Source: Anammoximicrobium sp964645045 | Lineage (GTDB): Bacteria; Planctomycetota; Planctomycetia; Pirellulales; Pirellulaceae | Length of the DNA stretch: 64,000 nt | Assembly (NCBI GenBank): GCA_964645045.1 | Contig: CAZXYZ010000011.1 | Location: 74,692-138,691, forward strand | Reading direction: 5' to 3' | In this document: in pieces, positions 1-8,889 of the stretch | Numbering within the stretch: position 1 is the stretch's first letter | Layout of the letters: each line of letters opens with the position of its first letter | The notes under the pieces: generated by a model | What the model saw: only the letters and a program-made list of their open reading frames with translations | What the model was told of the DNA's origin: nothing | Databases searched by the model: none | Translations under genes and position numbers: made by a program

Positions 1-1765
1 CCATCACTTGGAACAGCACGTCAGCCGGCTCCTGCAGATGCACGGTGAACGTCTTCCCGTGCTGACTCAGCACGGCGGTACGACCGCCGTCATTCAGTTT
101 GACTTTGGCTTCGGTGTGTAGGAACCACCACAGTTCCGCGGGTTGCCGTGCCTGCAGTTCGTCAGTCACGATCAGACGGTTCCGATCCGCCAGCGTGAAG
201 GTGCGGACCGCGCGGTCCGCATGCGGCTGATAGGCTTGGGTCAGATCGACCACCGCCAGGGCCTGCTGCGGTGCGGACTCGAACTTCACGATCTTCGCCG
301 CCGCTTTGGGATTCTGGTCAGGGCCCTGGTCCGGATTGAACACCGGCACGTTGTGGCCTTCGGCTCGTACCCGGTAATAGGAGTGGCGCGGGTTCTTGTG
401 CCGATGGGCCATGTAAGTTTCATGCTCCACGCCGGAGTCCATGATCCACCGCTCGCCCAAAGCGTCGAGCACGAACGTCCCAAGATCGAGGTGACGGTGG
501 CCGCCCAGGTTCATCGAATCGCCGGCCTGGATGCCGACCATGATCGCGTCCGGCTCCCACGAACTCCGCAAGGACGCGCATTCTGCGCCGCGGAAGTACC
601 GGTCCAGCGGCAACGTCTTGAAGTCAAGCCCTCGGCCACGGTCATCGAACCAGAGCAGGTCCAACGCGCCGCCGCGCTCGCCGCCTTCCAGGGCGTTCAG
701 CCGGAACCAACTGAAGGCCGGCACATCGCACTTGCGCGCCAGCCAGAAATGCTGGGGCTCCGAGACTTGCGCCCGCCCGCAATCGGCGAAGTCAAAGGCC
801 ACTCGACCGGCGCCGCAGAGGTAAATCTGGTAGTAGCCGCTCTGGCCGAACGCGCCGACTTGCGACAAGCCGAAGTCGGTGCCCAAGGCGGTCTCCAGCG
901 ACGACAGCAGCACGATGTTGTATCGCGAGCCGTAGTCCCAGTACGTGACGCCCTCCGTACCGGCGCCGTCCGGTGCATAATGCTGCATGGCCAGCGGTAC
1001 GCTACGGACCGCTTCGTGGACGATCCGCGCGGCGAGCTGCGGTTCCTCGTCCGCCACAGCCAGAGCGCCGCTAATCAAACCGCCGTTGCAGACCTGGTTC
1101 CAGTTGTTTTCGTTGCGCGGCCAGCCTTTCTTGCTGTCATAGACCTTGAGGCCCGGGCGCAAGCCGAGGGACACTATCGCCTCGCGCAGCACGCGCCGCT
1201 GATCCGCGCTCCAACGCTCGTACAGCCAGTCGTAGCCCAGCGCAAAGGCATGGGTCATTTCGGCCGTGTCCAGAAAGTGCGGTGGGTTCCAATCCGGAAA
1301 CGCGGCGGCAGCTTCGAGTTCTTTCCACGCGCGGTCCGCATACCGCGGGTCGCCCTCGATGCGGTACACCAGCGCCAGGGTGCGCACGCGGTCCAACACC
1401 CGGCGGCTGACGCTCAGTAGCCGCTTTCCGTCTGGGATCTCGTACTTGGACACGGTCGCAGCAAGGGTTTGATCAGCGGATTGCTTGACCTCCGCGTAGA
1501 TCCGCGCGGGCAGACCCCCGCCGCGCACTGACGCTCGAACCGCGTCAAACGTCCGCGATGTGGCCATCACGCGCGGATGCTCCGGCCGCAGGGTTGCCAG
1601 GATCTTTTCCAGCTCCAACGGCGGCACGTCCCGTTGCCCGTGGCTATCGGCCCCTTGCCCAGCGGCTACCAGCAGCGGCAAGGCGAGCCACACGCAGAAC
1701 CACCCCCTCGGCCGCAGCAGGCAAGCGGCACTGACACCCGTGCATCTCTTCTTCTCGGCGTTCAT
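1..1765 (-). CDS. Heparinase II/III-like polysaccharide lyase, secreted (3' end outside window)
   Basis: Probable exported lyase that cleaves uronic-acid-containing polysaccharides. About 588 codons are visible; the C-terminus lies beyond the left edge. Seen: ATG at 1765 with an AGGA Shine-Dalgarno core at 1773-1776, an N-terminus with basic residues followed by a hydrophobic stretch (WFCVWLALPLLVAAG) fitting a signal peptide, then an alpha/alpha-toroid-like region with NNWNQVCNGGL and GVTYWDYGSRYN, and a C-terminal beta region with LRSSW and GGHRHLDLGTFVLDALGERW. The last motif is characteristic of the heparinase II/III C-terminal domain, whose His helps bind metal. Substrate cannot be told: heparin, alginate and other uronates are all possible. 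The glycoside hydrolase at 2440 is transcribed divergently, so the two may share a polysaccharide-degrading role (inference). Confidence 0.82.
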   Translation of the reverse strand, partial: MNAEKKRCTGVSAACLLRPRGWFCVWLALPLLVAAGQGADSHGQRDVPPLELEKILATLRPEHPRVMATSRTFDAVRASVRGGGLPARIYAEVKQSADQTLAATVSKYEIPDGKRLLSVSRRVLDRVRTLALVYRIEGDPRYADRAWKELEAAAAFPDWNPPHFLDTAEMTHAFALGYDWLYERWSADQRRVLREAIVSLGLRPGLKVYDSKKGWPRNENNWNQVCNGGLISGALAVADEEPQLAARIVHEAVRSVPLAMQHYAPDGAGTEGVTYWDYGSRYNIVLLSSLETALGTDFGLSQVGAFGQSGYYQIYLCGAGRVAFDFADCGRAQVSEPQHFWLARKCDVPAFSWFRLNALEGGERGGALDLLWFDDRGRGLDFKTLPLDRYFRGAECASLRSSWEPDAIMVGIQAGDSMNLGGHRHLDLGTFVLDALGERWIMDSGVEHETYMAHRHKNPRHSYYRVRAEGHNVPVFNPDQGPDQNPKAAAKIVKFESAPQQALAVVDLTQAYQPHADRAVRTFTLADRNRLIVTDELQARQPAELWWFLHTEAKVKLNDGGRTAVLSQHGKTFTVHLQEPADVLFQVM

Positions 1766-1926
1766 GGCGATTTCCTTTCTGATCCTGATGCCATTTCCAC
1801 GAAGCTACAACCATTGCTCCTCGCCCCGGTCACGGTGGCGAGCACCGCCACTACCGCGTTCGCCGCCGGCGAAAACACCAGCAGTGGCGGTGGCCTCTTG
1901 CTCCTGGTCATGGTTGCCGCGATCGT

Positions 1927-2055
1927 CTATTCGTTCTCCAGTATCGGGCGTTCCGACGCCGGCTTCAAGGCCGGTGCGGATGCCCGACAGGCAACGCCGC
2001 GCATGACAGGCAACGCCGCGCCGCCAGCCGTGCGTCTCTTTCTCTCGGCGTTCAT
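1927..2055 (-). pseudogene. 42-codon ORF starting with a duplicate of the lyase 5' end
   Basis: The ORF begins MNAERKRRT, matching MNAEKKRCT at the start of the downstream lyase, and the bases just upstream (CAGGATCAGAA...) also match the lyase leader. After about nine residues the similarity fades and the frame stops at 1927-1929. The simplest reading is a partial duplication of the leader and signal-peptide start, leaving a remnant. A short leader peptide controlling the lyase is an alternative. Function unknown. Confidence 0.3.
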
Positions 2056-2239
2056 CGTGACTTCTCTTCTGATCCTGATGTGTACGTCAAGTCGTCAAAG
2101 TAGATTCGGACGAAGCTGCCGCCGCCATAGGTTGTGAACAAGCCAAACCGGTTCAACGTGGCGCCCTTCGCCTTGTCGCCCTGTTTCAAGGGGGCGTGAC
2201 GGTCTCGTCTCCCAACGTCGCGTGAATCGCGCCTTGGCT

Positions 2240-2264
2240 GCACGGCTCGGGAGAGCCATGCTAC
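2240..2264. repeat. Dispersed palindromic repeat (GGCTC-loop-GAGCC family)
   Basis: The core GGCTCGGGAGAGCC can form a hairpin with a 5-bp stem. The full 25-base segment recurs unchanged at 20609-20633, and two further copies of the core in the opposite orientation lie at 20520-20538 and 20561-20580. It is intergenic in both places, as expected of a REP-like element. Confidence 0.7.
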
Positions 2265-2424
2265 GAAAAATCCCGACCTTTCGGACAGCCTGAAGGCTGA
2301 ACTCCAACGAACGATCACAGCGCCGGCGTGGGCCGCCGACTGGTCCTGCGTGACGCACGCCACTTGCTTGCGGTCGGTGGCAGACCAGATATAATTCGGG
2401 CAACCTCCGGCAATCCTCGACCCC

Positions 2425-2430
2425 AAGGAG
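2425..2430 (+). promoter_or_regulatory. Ribosome binding site AAGGAG fixing a GTG start
   Basis: AAGGAG lies 9 bases before GTG at 2440, and no ATG sits at a better distance. It supports the GTG start of the glycoside hydrolase, which places the signal peptide at the N-terminus. Confidence 0.7.
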
Positions 2431-2439
2431 TCCTGCGCC

Positions 2440-3924
2440 GTGGAACCGCTTGCCTTGAACACGAATCCGCGCGTTTGTCAGATCTTTGTGCTGATCGCGT
2501 CAGCATGGGTTGGCTTCGCCGCCGCGGCACCTGCCGCCGACGAACCCACGACGGTGCCGCGGCAAGAGAACCCGATGACGCAGTTCGTGCGGGTCAGCCC
2601 GCGCGATCCGCGTTACTTGGAACTGTCCGACGGCACGCCGTACATCCCCAACGGTTTGAACGTGATCCATCCGGGCGGTGGTGTTTCCACGGAGGAAGGG
2701 CTGGCCCAGATGGAAGGGTGGATGAAGGCTTTGGCGGACAACGGCGGGAATTACCTCCGCATCTGGATGAGTTCGGCCTTCTGGGACGTGGAACACGAGC
2801 AGGCCGGCGTTTTTGACGAGCAGCAGGCCCAACGCGTCGACGGGCTCCTAGAACTGGCCCGGCGCTACGGCATCCGGGTCAAGGTGACCATCGAGCATTT
2901 CCGTGAGATCGATCCCGACGACGTTCGTCAATCATGGGCGACGAAGCCGTTGCACCACGTCTCGCGCGGCGGCACGGCCAAGGACATGCCGGATTGGCTG
3001 GCCAACGAAAAGAGCCGCGCCCAGTTCCGGCAGAAATTGGCTTGGCTCCAAACGCGGTTCGGCGACCAGCCGGTCATTTTCGGCTGGGAACTGTGGAACG
3101 AGATCAACGCGGTCCGCGGCGGCGACTACCTGGCTTGGTCGGAAGCCATGTTGCCCGAACTGAAGCGGCGATTCCCCAAGAACCTGACGCTGCAGAGCCT
3201 GGGCAGTTTCGACAATGAGCGGGCCTTGGGGCCCTACCAGCGTCTGTGCCAGATGCCGGACAACGACGTGGCGCAGGTCCACCGGTACCTCGATCTGGGC
3301 GCTGCCCTGCAGGTCTGCCATGGTCCGGTCGACGTGCTGGCCGCCGACGCCGTGCGCGAGCTGCTGGCCACCAAGCCTGGCCGTCCGGTGATCCTGGCGG
3401 AAAGCGGCGCGGTCGAGCCGCGGCACACGGGGCCGTTCAAGCTGTACGCCAAGGACCAGGCCGGAATCATCCTGCACGACGTGGTCTTCGCACCGTTCTT
3501 TGCGGGCGCGGCCGGCGCGGGCCAGTGTTGGCACTGGAGCGAGTACGTCGACAAGAACAACCTCTGGCACCAGTTCCGCGCTTTTGCCGATACGGTGCGC
3601 GGGATCGACCCGCCGGCCGAAGGGTTCGAGCCGCTGATGATCCGCCACCCGCGTCTGCGCGTGTACGTGCTCAAAGGCCGGCGGACCTCGCTGCTCTGGT
3701 GCCGGGACACGAAGAACACCTGGCAGACGGAGTTGGAGCAGGGGCTCGCCCCCGAGGAACTGAAAGATGCCGTCGTGCCCTTGAAAGGCATCGGGCCGCT
3801 GGCGGGATGCACCGCGCGGGTCTATGATCCCTGGAAAAGAACCTGGACCGACGCGCGGATCGAAGACGACGGGGTGCGTCTACCGGCATTTGCCCGCTCG
3901 ATTGTCGTGCAATTCGAGAGGTGA
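2440..3924 (+). CDS. Secreted clan-A (GH5-like) glycoside hydrolase
   Basis: Predicted exported TIM-barrel glycosidase of 494 aa, acting on beta-linked polysaccharide such as mannan or cellulose. Seen: GTG start behind AAGGAG; signal peptide with hydrophobic core IFVLIASAWVGFAAAAPA; the WELWNEIN motif with the likely acid/base Glu221; and VILAESGAVE with the likely nucleophile Glu321. The roughly 100-residue spacing between the two glutamates fits retaining clan GH-A enzymes. The N-terminal LSDGTPYIPNGLN segment is also typical of these enzymes. A C-terminal beta segment (about 390-494) follows the barrel. The stop is 6 bases before trpC, so the two may be cotranscribed. The subfamily and substrate cannot be read from motifs alone. 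Confidence 0.82.
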   Translation: MEPLALNTNPRVCQIFVLIASAWVGFAAAAPAADEPTTVPRQENPMTQFVRVSPRDPRYLELSDGTPYIPNGLNVIHPGGGVSTEEGLAQMEGWMKALADNGGNYLRIWMSSAFWDVEHEQAGVFDEQQAQRVDGLLELARRYGIRVKVTIEHFREIDPDDVRQSWATKPLHHVSRGGTAKDMPDWLANEKSRAQFRQKLAWLQTRFGDQPVIFGWELWNEINAVRGGDYLAWSEAMLPELKRRFPKNLTLQSLGSFDNERALGPYQRLCQMPDNDVAQVHRYLDLGAALQVCHGPVDVLAADAVRELLATKPGRPVILAESGAVEPRHTGPFKLYAKDQAGIILHDVVFAPFFAGAAGAGQCWHWSEYVDKNNLWHQFRAFADTVRGIDPPAEGFEPLMIRHPRLRVYVLKGRRTSLLWCRDTKNTWQTELEQGLAPEELKDAVVPLKGIGPLAGCTARVYDPWKRTWTDARIEDDGVRLPAFARSIVVQFER

Positions 3925-3930
3925 AACAAC

Positions 3931-4713
3931 GTGACTAGCATCCTCGAGGAAATCGTCGCCACCAAGCGGCACGAGATTGCTGCGGCCCGCGAGGCGCGGC
4001 CGGAGTCGGAATTGCGCGCGGCCTTGTTGGACGCTCCGCCGGTCCGCGATTTTCTCGCCGCCCTGTCCGATCCGGGCGGCATCCGTTTGATCGCCGAAGT
4101 CAAGAAGGCCAGTCCCTCCAAGGGCGTCATCCGCGAGGATTTTCAGCCGGTGGAGATTGCGCGGATCTACCAGCGGCACGGCGCGGCGGCCATCAGCGTG
4201 TTGACCGATCCGACGTATTTCCAGGGCTGCCTGCAATACCTGACGGAGATCCGGGCGGCGGTTGACCTTCCGCTGCTGCGCAAGGATTTCATTCTGGACT
4301 GCTACCAGTTGCTCGAAGCCCGGGCCGCGGGCGCCGACGCAGTGTTGCTGATCGCCGAATGCCTGGACGACAAGTCGCTCCACCGCCTGCACGAAGAAGC
4401 CCTGCAACTGGGCATGACGCCGCTGGTCGAATTGTACGAGCCCGCCAATCTGGCCCGCGTCCTGGCTTGCGAGGCGCGGCTGATCGGCGTCAACAACCGC
4501 GACCTCCGGACCTTTGAAGTCGATCTCCAGCATACCGTGCGGCTGCGCGCGCAAATCCCGCGCGACCGGCTGTTGGTCGGCGAGAGCGGCATCCATTCGG
4601 CGGCCGACGTCCAGATGCTCCAGGCCGCTGGCGTCAACGCGATCCTGGTCGGCGAATCGCTGATGGCCAGTCCCGACATCGGCGCGGCGGTGGACCGGCT
4701 GCTGGGACGATGA
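3931..4713 (+). CDS. trpC: Indole-3-glycerol-phosphate synthase
   Basis: Cytosolic TIM-barrel enzyme of tryptophan synthesis that closes 1-(2-carboxyphenylamino)-deoxyribulose phosphate to indole-3-glycerol phosphate. The 260-aa length is normal for the single-domain enzyme. Diagnostic segments are all present: ILEEIVATKRHE at the N-terminus, LIAEVKKASPSKG (catalytic Lys), the ISVLTDPTYFQG strand, LRKDFILDCYQ, VLLIAE, LVELYE, IGVNNRDLRTFEVDL, VGESGIHSAADV and AILVGESLM. GTG start with GAGAGGTGA just upstream, overlapping the previous stop codon. No other trp gene is in the window; the gene follows a glycosidase closely, so cotranscription is likely but a functional link is not obvious. Confidence 0.96.
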   Translation: MTSILEEIVATKRHEIAAAREARPESELRAALLDAPPVRDFLAALSDPGGIRLIAEVKKASPSKGVIREDFQPVEIARIYQRHGAAAISVLTDPTYFQGCLQYLTEIRAAVDLPLLRKDFILDCYQLLEARAAGADAVLLIAECLDDKSLHRLHEEALQLGMTPLVELYEPANLARVLACEARLIGVNNRDLRTFEVDLQHTVRLRAQIPRDRLLVGESGIHSAADVQMLQAAGVNAILVGESLMASPDIGAAVDRLLGR

Positions 4714-4731
4714 ATTTCCTTGCCGGTCGTC

Positions 4732-6057
4732 CTATTCGGCCGGCGCGACCGGGCCTTTCTCGTCCGGGGGCTCGGACAGGAACAAGGCCACGGCGGCGGC
4801 CGGCAGGAACAGCCAGGCTGCGTACAGCAGCGCCAAACGGTGGTCGCCGACCTTGGAGAAAAGCCCAAAGAACACGGTCCCGGCGGCGGCCACGATGCGG
4901 CCGATGTTGTAGCAGAACCCCGCCCCCGTGGTCCGCAGCAACGTCGGGAACAGCGGCGGCATGTACATGGTGAACAGGCCGAACACCCCCTGGCAAACGC
5001 CCATTGCACACAGGCACCAGAACAGGTTGTCGTGCGACCGGGCCTCGCTGTACGTGACGTACATCGAGCAGAAGTACGCCACGCACATCAGGCAGATCGT
5101 CCGGCGATAGCCCAGGAAGCGGGCAATCAAGGCCGCCAAAAAGTTGCCGGCAATCGACGTCACCATCAACAGGATCATCGCGTTGCTGACAAACGTCGTC
5201 CGTTGCAGGTCCGTCCAAGCCTTGACATCGGGCAAGTTGCGCAGGTGCTGCAGCGACCAGAACATAAAGGCCCAGTGGGCGGTCAAGGACGTGGCGCAGA
5301 CCGAAATGGTCAGGATGGTCGTCCGGCGGACCGAGCCACGGAACAGATCCAAGACGCTCGGCTCGGCATGCTGCGCCGCCAGTTTGGCCGCGTGCCACTC
5401 TTCGGGCTCCGGCACCGCGCGGCGGATCCAAAGCACCAGCAGGGCCGGCAGAATGCCGACAAGGAACACACTGCGGTAGGCATAGGTCTCGCTGGACGCG
5501 GCCACGATCGAGACCAGCACCCCCGCGACCATCGCCAGCAGGACGCCGATATTGACTGCACTTTGCAACGTGGCGGCAATCCACGGCCGCCAGCGGCGCG
5601 GCCACGTTTCCGACAGCAACGACGCTCCCACGGCCCACTCGCCGCCGATTCCCAGCGCCGCCAGGAACCGGCACAGCATGAGTTGCCACCAGGTCTGAGC
5701 AAAGAAGGACAAACCCGTGAACAACGCATAGGTCAAGATGGTCAGGACCAGCGCCCGCGCGCGTCCCAGCCGGTCGCCGAGCCGGCCAAAGAACCCGCCG
5801 CCCAGCGCCCAGCCGACCAGAAACGCCGCCTGGATCACCGAACTGTAGTAGCCCACGGCGTCGTCGGTTTGCCCCACCTGCAGCAACTGGGCGACAAACG
5901 GCGTGGCGACCAGCGTGTACAAGTGCATGTCCAGACCGTCGAACAGCCAGCCCAGCCAGGCCGCAATGCCCGACTTCCACTGCTGCGGCGACAGGTCGCG
6001 CAGCGATTTGACGTCTTGACCGGCCTCGGCCGAACGGTGTGCGGGTTCTGTGCTCAT
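4732..6057 (-). CDS. MFS transporter (sugar or organic-acid symporter type)
   Basis: Inner-membrane secondary transporter of 441 aa with about 12 hydrophobic segments. Seen: the MFS signature between TM2 and TM3 (GRLGDRLGRARAL), and a TM4-5 segment RFLAALGIGGEWAVGASLLSE like that of metabolite:H+ and sialate:H+ symporters. A central loop (EPEEWHAAKLAAQ) separates the halves. I chose ATG at 6057 because the longer frame to 6183 would run into the sulfotransferase gene and has no similarity to MFS N-termini. It lies 34 bases after the sulfotransferase stop on the same strand, so the two are probably one operon. Substrate unknown. Confidence 0.88.
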   Translation of the reverse strand: MSTEPAHRSAEAGQDVKSLRDLSPQQWKSGIAAWLGWLFDGLDMHLYTLVATPFVAQLLQVGQTDDAVGYYSSVIQAAFLVGWALGGGFFGRLGDRLGRARALVLTILTYALFTGLSFFAQTWWQLMLCRFLAALGIGGEWAVGASLLSETWPRRWRPWIAATLQSAVNIGVLLAMVAGVLVSIVAASSETYAYRSVFLVGILPALLVLWIRRAVPEPEEWHAAKLAAQHAEPSVLDLFRGSVRRTTILTISVCATSLTAHWAFMFWSLQHLRNLPDVKAWTDLQRTTFVSNAMILLMVTSIAGNFLAALIARFLGYRRTICLMCVAYFCSMYVTYSEARSHDNLFWCLCAMGVCQGVFGLFTMYMPPLFPTLLRTTGAGFCYNIGRIVAAAGTVFFGLFSKVGDHRLALLYAAWLFLPAAAVALFLSEPPDEKGPVAPAE

Positions 6058-6091
6058 GGTATCAGCGACTGTGCGATGTTCGCGAGTTCGA

Positions 6092-7261
6092 TCAGCCAAG
6101 TTCCCCGGCGTAGCCGTACTTCTCGATGTATCCCGACCAACGGCGCCGGATCGCGGCCCGGATCTCCGTCTCCAAGTCCTCATGCCGATTCGGCTTGTAG
6201 TCCTTCCGTTGCCCGATGAACGCCTGCAGCCGGTCGCGGACCGTCTCTAATCCGCCGATCTCCAACTGGCGGTAAATGCGCTCGACTTGGCCGATCGGGT
6301 CTTGCACCAGGTCTTCATAGCGGACGTCGATGATTTGGTTCGGGGCGAGGCCGACACGTTGCGACTCGAAGCCCCGATACATCCGCTCGAACGCCTCGAA
6401 AATGTATTCGTCCAAGTACTTGTTCTTCGGGATCTGCAGCCCCTGAGCCTGGTCGAGCGTGGGCCACAAACGCCGCGTCGAGGCGTACAAGGTTTCGGGA
6501 TTCCGGGTGATGTGAATGAACCGGGCGCCGGGGAATAACTCCGCCAGAATTCCCACGCGCCCCGTGTGCGGCGGCGATTTCAGGATCAGCGGTTTGCGTT
6601 TGTAGTACGTCATCGCCCGCACGAACCAGACCATGTCGCGTTTCCAGCGGGCCAGCAAGGCCGGCGCGACGCCTTCCATGTCCAGCAGTTCCATGAAACA
6701 CGGCGGCTCGTTGGGAAACACCATCCGCCAATAGGGCGTCGGACAGCCCATGTTGCCCAGGGCGAACTCGTCCTCCTGCGGGTAATACGCGCCGGTCAGC
6801 ATATTGTCCATGGGCCGTTGCTTCGGCAGCAAAAGGTGGATCATCCCAGGCAACATGCGGCGGCTCACCAAGAAGTGATTCGGCGCAAAGCACTCGTAGG
6901 TCGTCGGATAAGCGTAGCGTTCGTCCTGGACCAACAATTCGTGCAGATAGGTCGTGCCGCTGCGCCAGTGCCCGACGATGAAAATCGGCGGCTGGTCGAT
7001 CTCGGTTTGGGCGACCTTCTTGCTGAACAGGACGTTCTGGACGATGCGCAGCACCGAGTTCACCACCGTGGCAGAGGTCACTGTGGCGACCAGGATCCAG
7101 CGCGTCGGATGAACGCGAAAGCGATTCCTGGCCAGCAGGCGCAGCCAATCGCTCATTAACATCCCATGCCAAAATCGGGGAGACCAGGCTGGGTAGGTAT
7201 TCGTCTTGGTTTTCGGCTTCGGCGTCTGCTTCGGCGGCGTTGGATGGGCAGTTTCAGGCAT
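6092..7261 (-). CDS. PAPS-dependent sulfotransferase family protein
   Basis: Predicted to transfer sulfate from PAPS to a hydroxyl or amine of an unknown acceptor. The 389-aa protein has the 5'-phosphosulfate loop GHWRSGTTYLHELL (residues 97-110) and the 3'-phosphate-binding segment RFIHITRNP (247-255), the two hallmarks of the family. Other typical pieces are KSPPHTGRV and RYEDLVQDP. A hydrophobic stretch near residues 55-75 may anchor it to the membrane, as in Golgi-type and some bacterial relatives. It is first in a likely two-gene operon with the MFS transporter. Planctomycetes carry many sulfatases and sulfotransferases, fitting sulfated-glycan metabolism, but the acceptor cannot be inferred. 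Confidence 0.9.
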   Translation of the reverse strand: MPETAHPTPPKQTPKPKTKTNTYPAWSPRFWHGMLMSDWLRLLARNRFRVHPTRWILVATVTSATVVNSVLRIVQNVLFSKKVAQTEIDQPPIFIVGHWRSGTTYLHELLVQDERYAYPTTYECFAPNHFLVSRRMLPGMIHLLLPKQRPMDNMLTGAYYPQEDEFALGNMGCPTPYWRMVFPNEPPCFMELLDMEGVAPALLARWKRDMVWFVRAMTYYKRKPLILKSPPHTGRVGILAELFPGARFIHITRNPETLYASTRRLWPTLDQAQGLQIPKNKYLDEYIFEAFERMYRGFESQRVGLAPNQIIDVRYEDLVQDPIGQVERIYRQLEIGGLETVRDRLQAFIGQRKDYKPNRHEDLETEIRAAIRRRWSGYIEKYGYAGELG

Positions 7262-7437
7262 ACGTCAGTTCGTGATCTGGAGTAAGCGGCCGGTGCGACC
7301 CGCGGGTGGCGAGTCCTGGCACCGTATTCGACATCTTGGCCGCAGGTTGCTGGGAGACTGCAGAAGTTACGTCAAACGGCCTGACGAATCGGAGACATTC
7401 TAACGCTTGGCCCGGGTCTTGCCGAGAGCAGATGCCC

Positions 7438-8889
7438 TTAATCCCACCACCAGGCATTCGACTTGGGCGCCGCGGAACTGGTCCGCAACGAGGCCAGCGT
7501 CGCACGGATTGTGGCTTGTTTTAATACGGACCACGAGTCCAGGTCGACTCCGCCGGACAAACTGACAATGTACTCCGAGCCGCGGGGCATGAAGCTGGCT
7601 CGAGTCGGCGTCGAGCGTGGCGCCGGGTAGCGGGCGACATCGGCCTGGCGGGCGTCGACCAGCAGCGACCCGTCCAATCCCGTACGGCCCAACCACAGTT
7701 CCTTGGTAGCAATCGCGCCGACAACCGCCAAGTCGATGCAGTTCCGCAGGCTGGCGAACACTGGCAGCTTGGCGGCCAGTTCGCCATAACGGTTTGTGAA
7801 CGTGTCCGCCCACGCTTGGGCCAGCGGATCCGGCGCACCCGCACCGGCGGCGCGTCCCGGACCGGCCAGCAGACCCGCTTCGGTCAGCGTCCGGACACCG
7901 TCGCCGACCAATTCCCAAGCCAGGCCGTCCGCGTCGCGGAGCACGGCGTCGTACTTGGGCGTTAGCCACAGGCGCAGGATTGCGTTCTGCGGCGGGGGCT
8001 GATCGCCGGCTTGCAGCATTTGCAGGTAGCTCGGCAGATCGTGGATCGGGGCGGGCTCGAAGCCCAGCGCCAAGCGTTTCATCCGGAAATCCGCTGCGAC
8101 CAACACTTGGGCGAAATGCGTATCGGGTTCGACTCCGGTGACCGTGACTACGCTCTTGCCCAGCGTCCGCTCCAGGCGACGGATCGCCGCCTCGCTCATC
8201 GTGATGTTCTGGCCGCGCATCAAGCGGTCGAAGCGGGCCAGCCCTTCCTCCGTCGGATCGATGGAACACGTGATCCCGGGCCCGGCCACGGCCGCGGGGG
8301 CCGTGCGCAGGGCAATCAGCAAGTCGTCCAGCTGAAGGACGGGCTGTCCGCTCGTCTGCCCCACGACCTCGCCCGCGTCGTTGACCAGCCAGCCTTCGGC
8401 TTCACCGGCAAGGACGATGTCCTTGGCTTCGGGATACGCAAACACGTAGCGGACGCGTTGCAGGCCGGCCAGGAATCGCATGTCCAGCGGCAGAGGTTGG
8501 TTCTTGGCGCGGCACTCGACCATCGCGGCTTCCAATCGCCGCAGCGAGACCTTCCGGAACGAACTGGCGCGCGCCATTTCGCCGCCCGCGGGAACCATCG
8601 CTGCCAACCACGCACGCCGCAATTGGCCCGTGGTCTCCCGCGAACTGCGGTTGACCACGCCGCCGGCATCGATCGACACGCCTCCCACGGCGCCATTCCG
8701 GCCGACGACCGGAATCACGGCGATGACAAACGGCTTCAAGCCGCCGGAACTGAGCCCTTGAGCGTCCAACCGCCGAGGCAAGCCGAAAACGAGAATCGAA
8801 GCCAGGACGGTTGCCCCCGCAAGGGCGGCCGTGACGCCGCCCGCGTGACAGGCAACACCAACGGCGTCCCGCTCTTGACGTGTAGTCAT
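7438..8889 (-). CDS. DUF1598-like planctomycete membrane protein
   Basis: 483-aa protein with a membrane segment near the N-terminus (about residues 14-40) and a large extracytoplasmic region. It resembles the DUF1598 family of planctomycetes as I remember it: segments RVRYVFAYPEAKDIVLAG, GQPVLQLDDLLIALR and CSIDPTEEGLARFD. I chose ATG at 8889; the longer reading starting at 8985 enters non-conserved sequence. The C-terminus ends in a run of aromatics (NAWWWD). No enzymatic motif is visible and the function is unknown. The family assignment comes from memory of sequence style and should be checked by a domain search. Confidence 0.7.
   Translation of the reverse strand: MTTRQERDAVGVACHAGGVTAALAGATVLASILVFGLPRRLDAQGLSSGGLKPFVIAVIPVVGRNGAVGGVSIDAGGVVNRSSRETTGQLRRAWLAAMVPAGGEMARASSFRKVSLRRLEAAMVECRAKNQPLPLDMRFLAGLQRVRYVFAYPEAKDIVLAGEAEGWLVNDAGEVVGQTSGQPVLQLDDLLIALRTAPAAVAGPGITCSIDPTEEGLARFDRLMRGQNITMSEAAIRRLERTLGKSVVTVTGVEPDTHFAQVLVAADFRMKRLALGFEPAPIHDLPSYLQMLQAGDQPPPQNAILRLWLTPKYDAVLRDADGLAWELVGDGVRTLTEAGLLAGPGRAAGAGAPDPLAQAWADTFTNRYGELAAKLPVFASLRNCIDLAVVGAIATKELWLGRTGLDGSLLVDARQADVARYPAPRSTPTRASFMPRGSEYIVSLSGGVDLDSWSVLKQATIRATLASLRTSSAAPKSNAWWWD

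Larger units (their letters stand above)
1766..2439. other. Intergenic region between divergent lyase and glycosidase genes
   Basis: About 670 bases between two divergent genes. It holds a second copy of the lyase leader and start (2033-2084 resembles 1743-1794), a doubled short motif (GACAGGCAACGCCGCG, at about 1986 and 2006), and one copy of a palindromic dispersed repeat at 2240-2264. Promoters for both genes should lie here but I could not pick convincing -35/-10 boxes. Confidence 0.5.

Noticed and set aside
143..1420. Long plus-strand frame opposite the lyase
   Set aside because: It is a shadow of the minus-strand heparinase-like gene, which has a signal peptide, ribosome binding site and family motifs.
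1577..2137. Plus-strand frame with a hydrophobic stretch (LLLLVMVAAIVYSF)
   Set aside because: It overlaps the lyase start and leader, has no ribosome binding site, and shows no family resemblance. The hydrophobic stretch is likely by chance.
4720..6219. Long plus-strand frame over the MFS gene
   Set aside because: Rich in Arg, Gln and Pro with no motifs; antisense of the transporter in a GC-rich genome.
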